Part shown: in pieces, positions 1 to 9,237 of the stretch
Layout of the letters: every line of letters begins with the position of its first letter
Numbering within the stretch: position 1 is the stretch's first letter
Source: a virus
Reading direction: 5' to 3' (one strand)
Length of the DNA stretch: 62,483 bases
Virus record (IMG/VR): IMGVR_UViG_3300036851_000016
Span: 1 to 62,483 of that record
Made by a program: the position numbers and the translations under genes
Notes under the pieces: generated by a model
The model's input: the letters and a program-made list of their open reading frames with translations, nothing else
The model's database searches: none
What the model was told of the DNA's origin: nothing

Positions 1-127
1 AAGCTACTACTTATGTAGGTAATGGTGTAAATCCTCGTAATATTCCACTTACACCTACATCTGGTAGGATGCCACTATTTGTATGGGTTCAGCGTAATGG
101 TGGAAATGGTGTATTCCGTGACCCCTC
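1..127. repeat. 127-bp exact repeat at window start (copy 1)
   Basis: Bases 1-127 are identical to 46275-46401; the first mismatch is base 128 (a) against 46402 (c). Identity then falls gradually. It lies inside the tail-fibre gene. A match starting at the first base and ending after exactly 127 bases looks like an assembly-graph k-mer overlap rather than a biological terminal repeat. Confidence 0.95.
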
Positions 128-548
128 ACATGCTGGAGCTAATAGTTCTACTTCATCTAACTTTGGTAATACTGCTACAGGAATTACAGCGGTTGCAGTA
201 GACCAAATTACTGTTAGTTCTGATGTTAACGTAAATGGTCAGACATATACTGTTTGGGCTATTTGTGGTGCTGTTGGTGGAATGCTTAATGGAACATACT
301 TTCCTACATACTGTGTGCCTCCTGGCGGAACCCCTCCAGTTCCACCACAAGGAGATATTATTGTAGTGAGTGAGGGTGGCTTAATCTTTAATGGAACTAC
401 TCCATTATTGATGCTACAGAATATTTCTGGTATTTACACACTTCAACCTGGAAAATTGAATGATACACTATATGACCGTCAAACAGGTCAAACTAGTGTT
501 GAAACTCCAATTCTTCCAGTTGCAAAAACGGGGTATGTAGGTGGCTAG
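3..548 (+). CDS. Tail fibre/adhesin, 5'-truncated C-terminal part (genome A)
   Basis: The frame is open from base 3, so the gene enters from outside the window. The protein matches the last ~180 residues of the 956-residue fibre at 43952-46822, including the glycine/asparagine-rich module that begins TTYVGNG. This is probably the true 3' end of the genome A fibre, because 1-127 equals 46275-46401. It stops at 546-548, overlapping the GTG of the next gene. The role is inferred: a beta-rich surface protein at the virion tail. Confidence 0.8.
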   Translation, partial: ATTYVGNGVNPRNIPLTPTSGRMPLFVWVQRNGGNGVFRDPSHAGANSSTSSNFGNTATGITAVAVDQITVSSDVNVNGQTYTVWAICGAVGGMLNGTYFPTYCVPPGGTPPVPPQGDIIVVSEGGLIFNGTTPLLMLQNISGIYTLQPGKLNDTLYDRQTGQTSVETPILPVAKTGYVGG

Positions 549-849
549 AAAAGGAACAGGAACAGGCGTAGAATACGAACATCATGTTGTTGGCGTCAGA
601 TTGAGAGTAACTGGCGCAGGCAATCTACAATCTAGATTATCTGGACTGAATGACATTGTCCAAGATACACTAGAAGATATTCCCATGCAAGCTACTAATA
701 GACTTGAACCAACTGTATTAGCCAATATTCAGAATCAGAGAATTCGGTATGAATTATTTACTACTGAATTGAATGAAACGTTTGTTATTAAAAGAATCAT
801 TATCTATGCGAAGCCTGTTGCTACTGAATTTCCGGGCGGTGGTATTTAA
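541..849 (+). CDS. Small tail/fibre-associated protein, 102 aa
   Basis: The start is GTG at 541, overlapping the fibre stop; genome B uses the same GTG (46815). The protein is beta-rich with conserved segments HHVVGVRLRVTGAGNLQ and KRIIIYAKPVA shared with the B copy. I do not know a biochemical function. Its place directly after the fibre and before a collagen-like protein suggests a component of the adsorption apparatus. The stop overlaps the next ATG. Confidence 0.75.
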   Translation: MARKGTGTGVEYEHHVVGVRLRVTGAGNLQSRLSGLNDIVQDTLEDIPMQATNRLEPTVLANIQNQRIRYELFTTELNETFVIKRIIIYAKPVATEFPGGGI

Positions 850-1223
850 TGGCTATTATTCCTCAACTAGATAGACTAAAAGCACAACTTCTGACAAGTG
901 GATTAAGTCAGAGAAATAATGCTTTGTTTCAAGTCATTAATCAATTGATTGATGCTTTAAGACAGGGCATTAACGAGTTAGAAGGACAGATTACAATCAT
1001 CAATACACCATCTCCGGGTTCAGGTGGTGGAACTATCGTTACTAGTGCTGCACCGTTAGGTGATATTAATTCTAGTGATGAGAGTAACGATGATTGGAAT
1101 TGGGGTCCACAAGGAAAACAGGGTATTCAGGGTAACATTGGATTACAAGGACCACCGGGAATGGATGGCGAAGATTGTGAATGTGAATCTATGCCATTTG
1201 TAGGAACGAGTTTATATCCATGA
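849..1223 (+). CDS. Collagen-like fibre protein, 124 aa
   Basis: Residues ~1-55 are helical and likely coiled-coil. A Gly/Ser linker follows, then a short collagen-type run of Gly-X-Y triplets (GPQGKQGIQGNIGLQGPPG) and a cysteine-containing end with DCECES. This layout fits a trimeric fibre stalk. The B homologue at 47105 keeps the triplets and the CEC motif with different X/Y residues. The stop overlaps the next start (ATGA). Confidence 0.8.
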   Translation: MAIIPQLDRLKAQLLTSGLSQRNNALFQVINQLIDALRQGINELEGQITIINTPSPGSGGGTIVTSAAPLGDINSSDESNDDWNWGPQGKQGIQGNIGLQGPPGMDGEDCECESMPFVGTSLYP

Positions 1224-1651
1224 GTGGATTTTTTGGTCAATTAACATTTCCACAATTTGGATTATGGACTCCTGTAATAGGTGGTAGCACAGGAACATCT
1301 GGACAAACCTATACTAAACAGTTAGGAATTTGGGTGAAATGGGGCAAGTTAGTTATTGCTCAATTTACCGTAGCATTATCAAATAAAGGAGTAATTACAG
1401 GTTCTGCTCAAATCCAAGGATTACCATTTCCTAATTTAACTCTAGCAAATTGGGATGCTGTGGGTCTTATTGGATATTGGGCAAATTTGAATACCGCGTA
1501 TAATATGATTTCAATCATTTTCGGTAGCGGAACAGGTGCTACATTACTTGGAACTACAGGACCACAAACAACACTACCAGCAGTTCCTGTAGCTGATATA
1601 AGTAACACAACAGAAATGATTGGAATTGTTATTTATACATCAGATAATTAG
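1220..1651 (+). CDS. Putative fibre tip/beta-sandwich protein, 143 aa
   Basis: A Gly/Thr/Ile-rich, probably all-beta protein starting in the ATGA overlap with the collagen-like gene. It holds a YTKQLGIWVKWGKLVIAQF segment also seen as YTVQLGRFIKIGKLVILTG in the B counterpart at 47479, but the rest diverges much more than its neighbours. That pattern suits a receptor-contact domain under diversifying exchange. Function is inferred from position only. Confidence 0.65.
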   Translation: MSGFFGQLTFPQFGLWTPVIGGSTGTSGQTYTKQLGIWVKWGKLVIAQFTVALSNKGVITGSAQIQGLPFPNLTLANWDAVGLIGYWANLNTAYNMISIIFGSGTGATLLGTTGPQTTLPAVPVADISNTTEMIGIVIYTSDN

Positions 1652-1659
1652 AGGATAAC

Positions 1660-1986
1660 ATGGCAAAAGTTCAAGTAAGAATGGCTGGTCCGGCTCTAGT
1701 TTCTAATGCTGCCGCGACTAAGTATACAGTTCCAGCTAATCGTAGGGGAATTGTGAGGCATGTTCATGTCCAGAATCCATCGGGTTCTGCTGTTACTTTT
1801 ACTATGTCTATTGGTGCAGATGCTGCTGGCACAAGGATATTTGATGCTTTTAGCATTGGCGCAGGACAAGTTTTAGACCACTATTGTTATTACATTCTTG
1901 CGGCTGCTGAGATTATCCAAGCATTAGCAGGAACTAATAATATTCTTACTCTCACTATCGATGGTGACGAGGAAGTTCTTGCATAA
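1660..1986 (+). CDS. Conserved small virion protein, 108 aa
   Basis: A clear GAGG ribosome-binding site precedes ATG 1660. The protein is nearly identical to the one at 47923 while neighbours diverge strongly. The sequence reads as a compact beta protein (PANRRGIVRHVHVQNPSG, ending DGDEEVLA). It resembles small trimeric head-fibre or tail-decoration proteins common in phages, but no specific family is claimed. Its 3' end overlaps the endolysin start. Confidence 0.75.
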   Translation: MAKVQVRMAGPALVSNAAATKYTVPANRRGIVRHVHVQNPSGSAVTFTMSIGADAAGTRIFDAFSIGAGQVLDHYCYYILAAAEIIQALAGTNNILTLTIDGDEEVLA

Positions 1987-2461
1987 TTTCGATTTATTCT
2001 TCGACCGGCTTATAGGTCATGAAGGGCAATATAGTAATGACCCTAATGACCCCGGTGGAGAAACTAATTGGGGCATCTCTAAACGAGAATATCCTCACTT
2101 AAATATCAAGAAACTTACTAGAGCTAAGGCCAAAGAAATTTATCATCGAGATTTCTGGCTTAAAATTAAAGCAGATAAGTTACCAGATGGAGTTGCTTGG
2201 CAACTGTTTGACTTCGCGGTTAATTCTGGTATTCAAACTGCAATTCGATACTTGCAGCGAACTGTAAATGTGGCAGATGATGGATTTTGGGGTCCAATAA
2301 GTCAAGCTGCTGCTGATTCAATGAGTGAAACTGACATGATAATGAGATTAAATGCTGAAAGACTGGATTTCATGACTAAATTAAAGAATTGGCCTCATCA
2401 TGGTAAGGGATGGGCTAGAAGAATTGCTAACAACTTGAGATTTGGAGCAATGGACTCATGA
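1961..2461 (+). CDS. Endolysin, GH108-type N-acetylmuramidase
   Basis: The N-terminal signature FDRLIGHEGQYSNDPNDPGG followed by ETNWGISKR is the hallmark of family GH108 muramidases; Glu in GHEG is the expected catalytic acid. The peptidoglycan-binding-like half contains DDGFWGPIS. Length (166 aa) is normal for a single-domain phage lysin. No signal peptide is seen, so it would depend on the holin at 9037. The slot is occupied by an unrelated peptidase in genome B (48249), a clean module swap between flanking genes that match. Confidence 0.9.
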   Translation: MVTRKFLHNFDLFFDRLIGHEGQYSNDPNDPGGETNWGISKREYPHLNIKKLTRAKAKEIYHRDFWLKIKADKLPDGVAWQLFDFAVNSGIQTAIRYLQRTVNVADDGFWGPISQAAADSMSETDMIMRLNAERLDFMTKLKNWPHHGKGWARRIANNLRFGAMDS

Positions 2462-2844
2462 TTAGCAGAGCATTAGTTCTTAAAGACTTAGAGAAAATTA
2501 AGAAACTGCATGAGCAGTATTATTCTGAATTTGATTTTCCTGAATTTTTCAGAATGTTAAACGCCTTTGTTATTGAAGATGATAAAGGTGAAATAATTAT
2601 GGCAGGTGGAGTAGAAGGAGTAGCTGAATCTGTATTAGTGACCGACAAATCTAAGAGTGCAATTACGATAGGTCGAGCACTAATAGAGGCTCAGCTAATT
2701 TCAGTTTGGACGTGTAAGAAATATGGAATTAAAGACCTTTACGCTTTTGTGAATAATGATAGCTACGCAAAGCATCTTATTCAACATGGCTTTTCTCCAC
2801 ATGGTCTTACGGCATTGAGTATGAGGGTGCCTAATAATGGGTAA
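2458..2844 (+). CDS. GNAT-like acetyltransferase-fold protein, 128 aa
   Basis: A small alpha/beta protein that follows the lysin with an ATGA overlap. The pattern of an N-terminal helix (DLEKIKKLHEQYY), a strand with IIMAGGVEG, and a C-terminal YAFVNNDSYAKHLIQHGF resembles the phage GNAT-fold proteins found beside internal virion genes. Catalytic residues cannot be assigned, so it may be structural. It is conserved in genome B at 48596. Confidence 0.6.
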   Translation: MISRALVLKDLEKIKKLHEQYYSEFDFPEFFRMLNAFVIEDDKGEIIMAGGVEGVAESVLVTDKSKSAITIGRALIEAQLISVWTCKKYGIKDLYAFVNNDSYAKHLIQHGFSPHGLTALSMRVPNNG

Positions 2845-4114
2845 AAAGAAAGAAGAACAGAAAAAGGCTCCAGAACAAGTAATGCAGCAGGCTCAGCAGA
2901 GGTATGAAACTACCATGCAGCCTTCTGAAACTGAGAATCAACAATCTGCATTCGCACAGCAGATGCAAGACCAGTATAATCAAGCCAATCAACGACAGAT
3001 GGCTGATTATGGTAATGTAATGGGTGCGTATCAGCAGTTTAGAGAAGGACTTGGCGGTCCCTCTAATTTCTCATTTAAGAGTGTATCTGCTGAACGTCCT
3101 AAAGAATTAGGTAAAGCCTATGGATACCTTGATGAAGCTATGCCAGGGTATCGTGACTTTGCATCTACAGGTGGATACTCACCTACTGATATACAAGAGT
3201 TACGAGCGCGTGGAGTAAGTCCTATTCGTGCTGCTTATGGTAATACTATGATGCAGCTTGATAGGGCACGTTCATTAGGTGGGGGTGGTGGAGCACCTAA
3301 TTATATCGCTGCATTATCACGTGCGCAGAGAGAACTTCCACAGCAATTAGCTGATGCTACAACCAATGTGAACGCTGGTCTAGCAGATTCCATTAGACAA
3401 GGTAAAATGTTTGGTCTACAGGGAATTACTGGAACTGGTTCTCAAATGGGTAGTCTTGCATCATCTGAAGCTGGCAGAATGTTGCAAGCTGCATTAGCTA
3501 ATCAAGGTGCTGATTTACAGCGTCAAGGAATGGCTGAACAGTCCTTGCAAAATCTACGTCAGAATCAATTAGCATCTATGGGGGGTCAAGCTAGTCTGTA
3601 TGGAACTACCCCCGGACAATCTTCGATGTTTGGTAATCAAGCATTGAATGCTATGCAGATGAGACAAGCATCTGAACAAGCACGTAATCAATTTGGTCTA
3701 GGATTACTTGGTGCTCAGTTGCAGGGATATAATACTCAGGAACAGAATAAAGGAACACCTTGGTGGCAAACTGCTGCACAATGGGCAGGAACTGCTGCAC
3801 CATATGTTGCAATGGCTATGTCTGATAGGAATCAGAAAAATAGCATTGTCCCAATGGATGATAACCTTTACGCTGAATCTAGCAGAACTATTAAGAAACA
3901 TATTAAATCTGCTGGTAACAGTAACTTCACTAAGAAATTGAGAGAACTTCAGCTTTATACGTGGAAGTATAAGGATGATGATTCAGAGACTACACATCTT
4001 GGGCCGATGGCACAGGATTTCAAAAAGAAATTCGGCATAGGTGATGGTAAGACACTTCATCTTGCTGACGTTATGGGAGTAGTTCTAGCATCACAAAAAG
4101 AGGCGGTGAAATAA
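2837..4114 (+). CDS. Internal/tail virion protein with C-terminal S74-like chaperone domain
   Basis: 425 residues: a Lys/Gln-rich N-terminus, a long Gln/Ala/Gly-rich helical middle with a Gly5 stretch, then a C-terminal ~110-residue domain with SDRNQKNSI, LYTWKYK, GPMAQDF and LADVMGVVLASQ. This end matches the intramolecular chaperone of endosialidase type (peptidase S74), whose conserved Ser in SDR is the self-cleavage residue. It heads a block of internal virion proteins. The B copy (48970) has an insertion before the domain but keeps it. Confidence 0.75.
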   Translation: MGKKKEEQKKAPEQVMQQAQQRYETTMQPSETENQQSAFAQQMQDQYNQANQRQMADYGNVMGAYQQFREGLGGPSNFSFKSVSAERPKELGKAYGYLDEAMPGYRDFASTGGYSPTDIQELRARGVSPIRAAYGNTMMQLDRARSLGGGGGAPNYIAALSRAQRELPQQLADATTNVNAGLADSIRQGKMFGLQGITGTGSQMGSLASSEAGRMLQAALANQGADLQRQGMAEQSLQNLRQNQLASMGGQASLYGTTPGQSSMFGNQALNAMQMRQASEQARNQFGLGLLGAQLQGYNTQEQNKGTPWWQTAAQWAGTAAPYVAMAMSDRNQKNSIVPMDDNLYAESSRTIKKHIKSAGNSNFTKKLRELQLYTWKYKDDDSETTHLGPMAQDFKKKFGIGDGKTLHLADVMGVVLASQKEAVK

Positions 4115-5421
4115 TGCCTGATTGGATGCAGATGTTAAGACTTAAGAATCTATTTGGTATGCCAGATATTGCTGGTCCTCAACCTTCTATACCCGGTATA
4201 GCTGGTGGGGATTTCAGCGATATGTTTGCACCAAAATCTGACCCTTATGGTAATCTCTCATTTGGTCCACAACAAATAGAGAATCCACAAGCTATGGCTC
4301 AAATGAGTAGTCCACAACAGCCTAGTAATGTAATGGATATTGGCAGTATGATGGGTGAACTCTATAAACCCGAAACTGCTGCAACTGATAGATTTAATGA
4401 AATACTAGGACAATATCCTCAAATGGAAAAACCGGGATGGCTTAAAGTAATTGGAGCCACATTAGCTGATAGAGCTAGACCTGGAACTGGTATGTCAGTA
4501 ATAGAAGGTGATAGAGGTAGAAAACTTGCAGATTGGAAGAACCAAATTGGTCCCGCTCGAGATGCTGCAAGTTTAGAGAGACAGTCTAATGTCAATGAAA
4601 GAACAATGGCATATCAGACTATTTCTCAGCAATTACGTGCTAATGCAGATGAAGCACGCGCAAATAAGGATGAAGCACGGACTAAGATAATGGCAGACCG
4701 TGCTGAAGTTTATAGACTTAAATCTCTACGTGGTAATTTCAGATTCGACTTTAGTGGGCCTGAAGTTCTCATGGCTGACCCCAATACTGGTAAAGTTACC
4801 AGGACTGGTATTTCTACTGGTTCTCTATCTGAAGCTGATAAGATGGCATTACAGCAAGAGGATGCATTAGAACGTATTGGTGAGCAAGGTGCCCAAACTA
4901 GAAAGACAGAAGAATTACGTCAGACTGGTAGAGAAGGATTAGCAGAAACTCGTGGATGGACTGCATTCAATACTGCTGATGGTAAGACTATTCTTGTCAA
5001 TCAAATTACTGGTGAAACTAAACCTCTACAAACTGAACAAGTAGGACCATTAACTAGACCTACTGGTGCTAGAGGAACAGGTGTGGGGCAAACTCCAGCG
5101 GCATTAAAAGTTCAACAGTTTAATGCTGCTCGTGAATTTAAGCAAAGAAATCCTGACCTTGGTAAATACATTAAACTTGGTTCGGATAATAACTTTGATA
5201 TTACCACACCGGGTGGATGGAGCGGACCTACTAAAGAACAGTATGACCAGATTGTGGCTGCTGTTCATGGTGAAAATATTCCTATCAATCAACCTGGTAG
5301 AACAGGTGCAACTACTAAACCACAAGGTATCAGAGTTAGAGACCCTAAAACTGGTAAAACTGGAACATACACTGGAACTGCGGAACAAGCAAAAAAAGCT
5401 GGTCTTACAGTCATAGGATAG
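4114..5421 (+). CDS. Putative internal virion (ejection-type) protein, 435 aa
   Basis: The N-terminal third is Pro/Gly/Met-rich. Residues ~100-140 hold the best conserved part (PGWLKVIGATLAD). Residues ~140-300 are charged helical sequence rich in Ala/Glu/Arg, probably coiled coil. There are no catalytic motifs. It sits between the S74-domain protein and another long helical protein, the position of podovirus ejection proteins. The function is inferred from context. Confidence 0.6.
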   Translation: MPDWMQMLRLKNLFGMPDIAGPQPSIPGIAGGDFSDMFAPKSDPYGNLSFGPQQIENPQAMAQMSSPQQPSNVMDIGSMMGELYKPETAATDRFNEILGQYPQMEKPGWLKVIGATLADRARPGTGMSVIEGDRGRKLADWKNQIGPARDAASLERQSNVNERTMAYQTISQQLRANADEARANKDEARTKIMADRAEVYRLKSLRGNFRFDFSGPEVLMADPNTGKVTRTGISTGSLSEADKMALQQEDALERIGEQGAQTRKTEELRQTGREGLAETRGWTAFNTADGKTILVNQITGETKPLQTEQVGPLTRPTGARGTGVGQTPAALKVQQFNAAREFKQRNPDLGKYIKLGSDNNFDITTPGGWSGPTKEQYDQIVAAVHGENIPINQPGRTGATTKPQGIRVRDPKTGKTGTYTGTAEQAKKAGLTVIG

Positions 5422-5422
5422 T

Positions 5423-7393
5423 ATGCCTGAATTTATTCCAGATGAACCAGATGAACAGCCACAGTTCATACCTGATGATGAACCGGCTTTTCAACCATCT
5501 GTTCAAGCATTACCTACTGCGCCTCCATCATTCTTAGAAAGTGCATATAAGAATGTATTTGAAGCGCCTGAATTTATTACAGGTGCAGCCAGTAGATTTG
5601 CTGAATCTTTGACACCTGGTCCTACACCTACTGGTGGAATTATAGATGCATTCCGTGCAATACCTGATGTTGCGCGAGGAATGATTAATGAACCAGTAGC
5701 CACTATGAAAGGATTTCTAGGTGGTGCTACTGAAGGTGCAGCATCATTAGCTAGTCCTGCTAATATTGCTACGCTTGGACGGGGGAAATTACCACAAATT
5801 GCATCACAAGTATTGGGTGGTGCTCAGGCCATGCATGGTGCTGGTGAATTAATGGAAGGTAATGTTGGTCAAGGATTAGCTGAAATTGGTTTTGGTGGAA
5901 TGGGTATGAAACCCTCTCCTAAACCTATTGCACCTATGGCTCCTAAAGCAGTTGAGCCACCAATTACAGCAGAATCATTTGGACCTGATTTCTTTAAGCC
6001 TCCTGAGGCTACTACTGCTCCACCACAATCAGCATCTCAAAGGATGCTACCATTTAAGCCTATATCTACTCAGGCTGAACCTTTGCTCAGAAAAATAGTA
6101 GATAAAGAACCTGAGAAAGCTGGTCCAATTAGAGAGGCTTGGAACTTATCGCGAGGATTAATGGCAGTAGATTTGCCATTCATTACCTCTGCTGGATTCA
6201 GACAAGCACTACCTTTAATTGGAACTAAGAATTGGGCTAAAGCATGGATTCCATCAGTCCAATCTTATGGTTCTACGAAGGCATTTGAAGCACATCGTGC
6301 GATGCTTAATGCTGACCCATTAGTTCAGCGTAAGATTGTTCCTGTAATGAATCAAGAGGGTAAACAACAGATTCAAGCAGGTAGACCTGTATACAAGGAA
6401 ACTCCCTCAATTACTGAACAAGCAGGACTTAGATTTACTGACTTAAAAAATCTGTCTAGTCGCGAAGAATCTATACGTTCTACACTAGCAGAGAAAATAC
6501 CGGGTTGGGGTAAGGTAGTTAAAGCTTCTAATCGTGCATATACAGCATATCTAAATGACCTTCGTTTGGGTGCATTTAGGAATATGTATGAAGCTATGCC
6601 CGATAAGAATAATATGGTTGCATTGAAGCAATTAGGTGATGCAGTCAATACATTTACTGGTGCTGGTCCACTTAGAACTACGCTTCCCGGTGGTAAAGAA
6701 ATATCTGCTGAACGATATGTATCTGGTTTGAGCGAAGTTTTATTTGCTCCTAGACTTATCGCTTCAAGAATGCAGATGTTGAATCCTGCTAACTATACTA
6801 TGACTCAACCTCAAGTGAGGAAGGAATATCTTAAATCAGCACTAAGAACAGCAGGTGCGTGGACTAGTGTTGCTGGATTAGCATCTATGAGTGGAATGGG
6901 TGAAGTAACTCTTGACCCAAGGTCAGCAGATTTTGGTAAGGTTAGAATTGGTAATACAAGACTAGACCCTGCTGGCGGTTTCCAACAGTTTATGGTTCTT
7001 GCTGCGCGAATGGCATCTAATCAATTCACATCTACTATTGAGCCTCGTGAAACTCAAACGTTAGGTGAGGAATTTGGTGGTAAAACTCGCGGTTCCCTAC
7101 TACAAGATTTCGTGACCAACAAACTACATCCATCAGCTAAATACTTCTACGATTCTGTATTTGCTGATAGATACAAATCTTTTGGAGTGATGGATAGAGC
7201 TATTCAATTAGCCGTTCCCATGCTCAGTAAAGATTTGCTTGAAATCGCTAAAGAATCACCCGAACTATTACCCGGAATTGCAGCATTAACTAGTGCAGGA
7301 ATGGGAACTCAACACTATTCTGGTGTTGGAGAGTTTGATGCTCCACTAGTTCTTCCACGTGAATATGACATAGTATTAGGGGGTAGAGAATGA
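5423..7393 (+). CDS. Putative internal virion protein, 656 aa
   Basis: It starts two bases after the previous stop. The N-terminus is acidic and proline-rich (FIPDEPDEQPQFIPDDEP). It then shows Ala/Gly-rich amphipathic stretches, a conserved ITAESFGPDFF motif, and a well conserved second half containing LSEVLFAPRLIASRM. There are no enzymatic motifs. Length and composition fit a DNA-ejection protein. The B homologue is 713 aa with a different N-terminal half. The stop overlaps the glycoside hydrolase start. Confidence 0.6.
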   Translation: MPEFIPDEPDEQPQFIPDDEPAFQPSVQALPTAPPSFLESAYKNVFEAPEFITGAASRFAESLTPGPTPTGGIIDAFRAIPDVARGMINEPVATMKGFLGGATEGAASLASPANIATLGRGKLPQIASQVLGGAQAMHGAGELMEGNVGQGLAEIGFGGMGMKPSPKPIAPMAPKAVEPPITAESFGPDFFKPPEATTAPPQSASQRMLPFKPISTQAEPLLRKIVDKEPEKAGPIREAWNLSRGLMAVDLPFITSAGFRQALPLIGTKNWAKAWIPSVQSYGSTKAFEAHRAMLNADPLVQRKIVPVMNQEGKQQIQAGRPVYKETPSITEQAGLRFTDLKNLSSREESIRSTLAEKIPGWGKVVKASNRAYTAYLNDLRLGAFRNMYEAMPDKNNMVALKQLGDAVNTFTGAGPLRTTLPGGKEISAERYVSGLSEVLFAPRLIASRMQMLNPANYTMTQPQVRKEYLKSALRTAGAWTSVAGLASMSGMGEVTLDPRSADFGKVRIGNTRLDPAGGFQQFMVLAARMASNQFTSTIEPRETQTLGEEFGGKTRGSLLQDFVTNKLHPSAKYFYDSVFADRYKSFGVMDRAIQLAVPMLSKDLLEIAKESPELLPGIAALTSAGMGTQHYSGVGEFDAPLVLPREYDIVLGGRE

Positions 7394-9024
7394 AGATTGC
7401 ATTGAAGGCATTTAATCAACTATATGTCTCCGCAGAATTAGGTGGGGGTATATATTTTGATAATGGCGAGGCAGTTCATTGTAATAGAGAAGTCCAGAAT
7501 ATATGGGAAGAACTTCAAGAGGTTCTTCTTGCAAATGGAAAGGTAGCTTTCCAAACATATTCTGGTAACTTCCTAACTGCTGAAGATGACAAGATTCATG
7601 TCTCTACTAACAGGGATGCTGTTGGTCCTTGGGAAGAATTTCAATGGATAGGTAAGAAATTAAAGACCCATCATGGAACGTTCCTATCTGCTAGATTAGA
7701 TAAAGAAAATGTTCCACTAGAACAGGTTCCTAATGGAGATATTTGGGAAGATTTCGAGAGAATTCCATTAGAAGTTCCTGTTCCTCCTCCTGGTGATACT
7801 AGAAAAGGATTAGTTCGTGCAGATGGTCGTGCAGTAATTGACGATACAGGTTCATTCCATCCACTTGGACTTACATTCTTCTGGGCACTATTTGGATGGA
7901 AGAATGAGAGAGATAGAATCCATCAACATTTGAGTTGGTTGCGCCAGTTCAAATATGACTATCTTCGTATACTATGTGAAGTCAATTGGGAAGGTCGTAG
8001 TATTGACCCTAATTGGCCTGACTATGAGACTATATTACGTGAGTTCGTAGATACTGCATACGACATTTACGGACTGAGAAGTGAACTAACTCTAGTAGGT
8101 GGCAAATATAAATCTGGCTTAGAACAGAAGGTCAGAAATGCCATGAGTGGAGCAGACCATAAAGTCATTCATTATGAAGTGGCTAATGAGTGGCAGAGAC
8201 TGGATAAAATCACTGAATCAGATATGGTTCGCGTAGGCAAATGGCTGCGCAACAATACTCCTAACTTAGTTGCATTATCTGGAAATGGTGGAATTGGTGC
8301 AATGAAGGATTTAGCTAAACAAGCTGGAACCAACATGCATACATTCCACACGCGCAGGTCATCGCATGATAACTATTGGTCTCATGTCCGACAAGGATAT
8401 GACCTTAAGGAATTTGAAAGTGTAACTTCAAATAATGAACCTCAGGGACCACAATCATCAGTTGCTGAGGATAGTAATCCATTAAGACTATCTATGGCTC
8501 GTGCTACTGGTATAGTCTGTAATGGTGCATTCTACGTTCTGCACGTAGGACAAGGCGTAACTGGTAAAGCTGACCCTAATCATGGTAGACCAGAGAATAT
8601 GTGGGAAGTTCCTAATATTGATTCAATAATGAAAACTGTTAGGGCAATAGATGTTACACTTCCTCCAGGAATTGAGAACTGGCAGGTAGTTAATAACGGT
8701 AGGAGTAATCACCCATTACCATTAGACCCTAGAGTTAATCATCCACAAGGTGGATTCTGGGAAGGTAACGGACCGGGTAGTGTTAATAAGAACTATGCCT
8801 GTATACAAGGCAATAAGTTTGTAATGATTTTGAATGGTGTCAAGAATCCAGTATTTCAAGGAATGACACTATGTGGGACTGCTAGGCAGAATTCTAATAT
8901 CAAGGTGTTTGATATGAGGAATGAAAAAGCGCCTATGCATACTAACGTGAACGCTGGTCAACAATTGTATCTTGAAGGTAGAAACGATACAATGGTGGGC
9001 TACGTTCTACAGGGGAACCTCTAA
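7390..9024 (+). CDS. Fascin-like beta-trefoil plus GH-A clan glycoside hydrolase (depolymerase-like)
   Basis: 544 residues in two parts. Residues ~1-125 contain two trefoil-like units (VAFQTYSGNFLTAE and LKTHHGTFLSARL). After a proline linker (~127-135) comes a TIM-barrel-like glycoside hydrolase: SFHPLGLTFFWALFGW, the acid/base Asn-Glu pair N266-E267 in HYEVANEW, and a candidate nucleophile E350 in SNNEPQG. The C-terminus is a beta domain. It probably cleaves a surface or matrix polysaccharide. Genome B lacks it: there the internal protein is followed directly by the holin gene. Confidence 0.7.
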   Translation: MKIALKAFNQLYVSAELGGGIYFDNGEAVHCNREVQNIWEELQEVLLANGKVAFQTYSGNFLTAEDDKIHVSTNRDAVGPWEEFQWIGKKLKTHHGTFLSARLDKENVPLEQVPNGDIWEDFERIPLEVPVPPPGDTRKGLVRADGRAVIDDTGSFHPLGLTFFWALFGWKNERDRIHQHLSWLRQFKYDYLRILCEVNWEGRSIDPNWPDYETILREFVDTAYDIYGLRSELTLVGGKYKSGLEQKVRNAMSGADHKVIHYEVANEWQRLDKITESDMVRVGKWLRNNTPNLVALSGNGGIGAMKDLAKQAGTNMHTFHTRRSSHDNYWSHVRQGYDLKEFESVTSNNEPQGPQSSVAEDSNPLRLSMARATGIVCNGAFYVLHVGQGVTGKADPNHGRPENMWEVPNIDSIMKTVRAIDVTLPPGIENWQVVNNGRSNHPLPLDPRVNHPQGGFWEGNGPGSVNKNYACIQGNKFVMILNGVKNPVFQGMTLCGTARQNSNIKVFDMRNEKAPMHTNVNAGQQLYLEGRNDTMVGYVLQGNL

Positions 9025-9036
9025 TTGGAGTTAAAA

Positions 9037-9237
9037 ATGCCACAGATTGCATGGAGAATCATTCTCGTCGTAATCGTCGCTGTGTTTCTCACACTACTAG
9101 TTCCACCAGTACTAGGACTATTGGGAATAACTCTAGCGGGTAATGCATATCAAATCATCAAGATTTGTCTTGCATTAATCGCAGTATTCTACATTATTTG
9201 GGGTGGTCCTGTAGCGTTTCCACCTATAAGAAGTTAG
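9037..9237 (+). CDS. Holin-like two-helix membrane protein, 66 aa
   Basis: ATG 9037 was chosen because GGAG lies at 9027-9030 and the B homologue (53790) starts at the same Met; a longer TTG start at 9025 is less likely. Two hydrophobic helices (~residues 6-29 and 41-58) are separated by a short loop (TLAGNAYQ), ending GGPVAFPPIRS. Size and topology fit a class II holin closing the late operon. The DNA is far more conserved with genome B than its neighbours. Confidence 0.7.
   Translation: MPQIAWRIILVVIVAVFLTLLVPPVLGLLGITLAGNAYQIIKICLALIAVFYIIWGGPVAFPPIRS

Noticed and set aside
1-127. Biological direct terminal repeat of the phage
   Set aside because: Only one copy is at a window end, the other is internal, the length equals a standard assembler k-mer, and the following sequences differ between copies. 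A true terminal repeat would not sit inside a fibre gene at both places.
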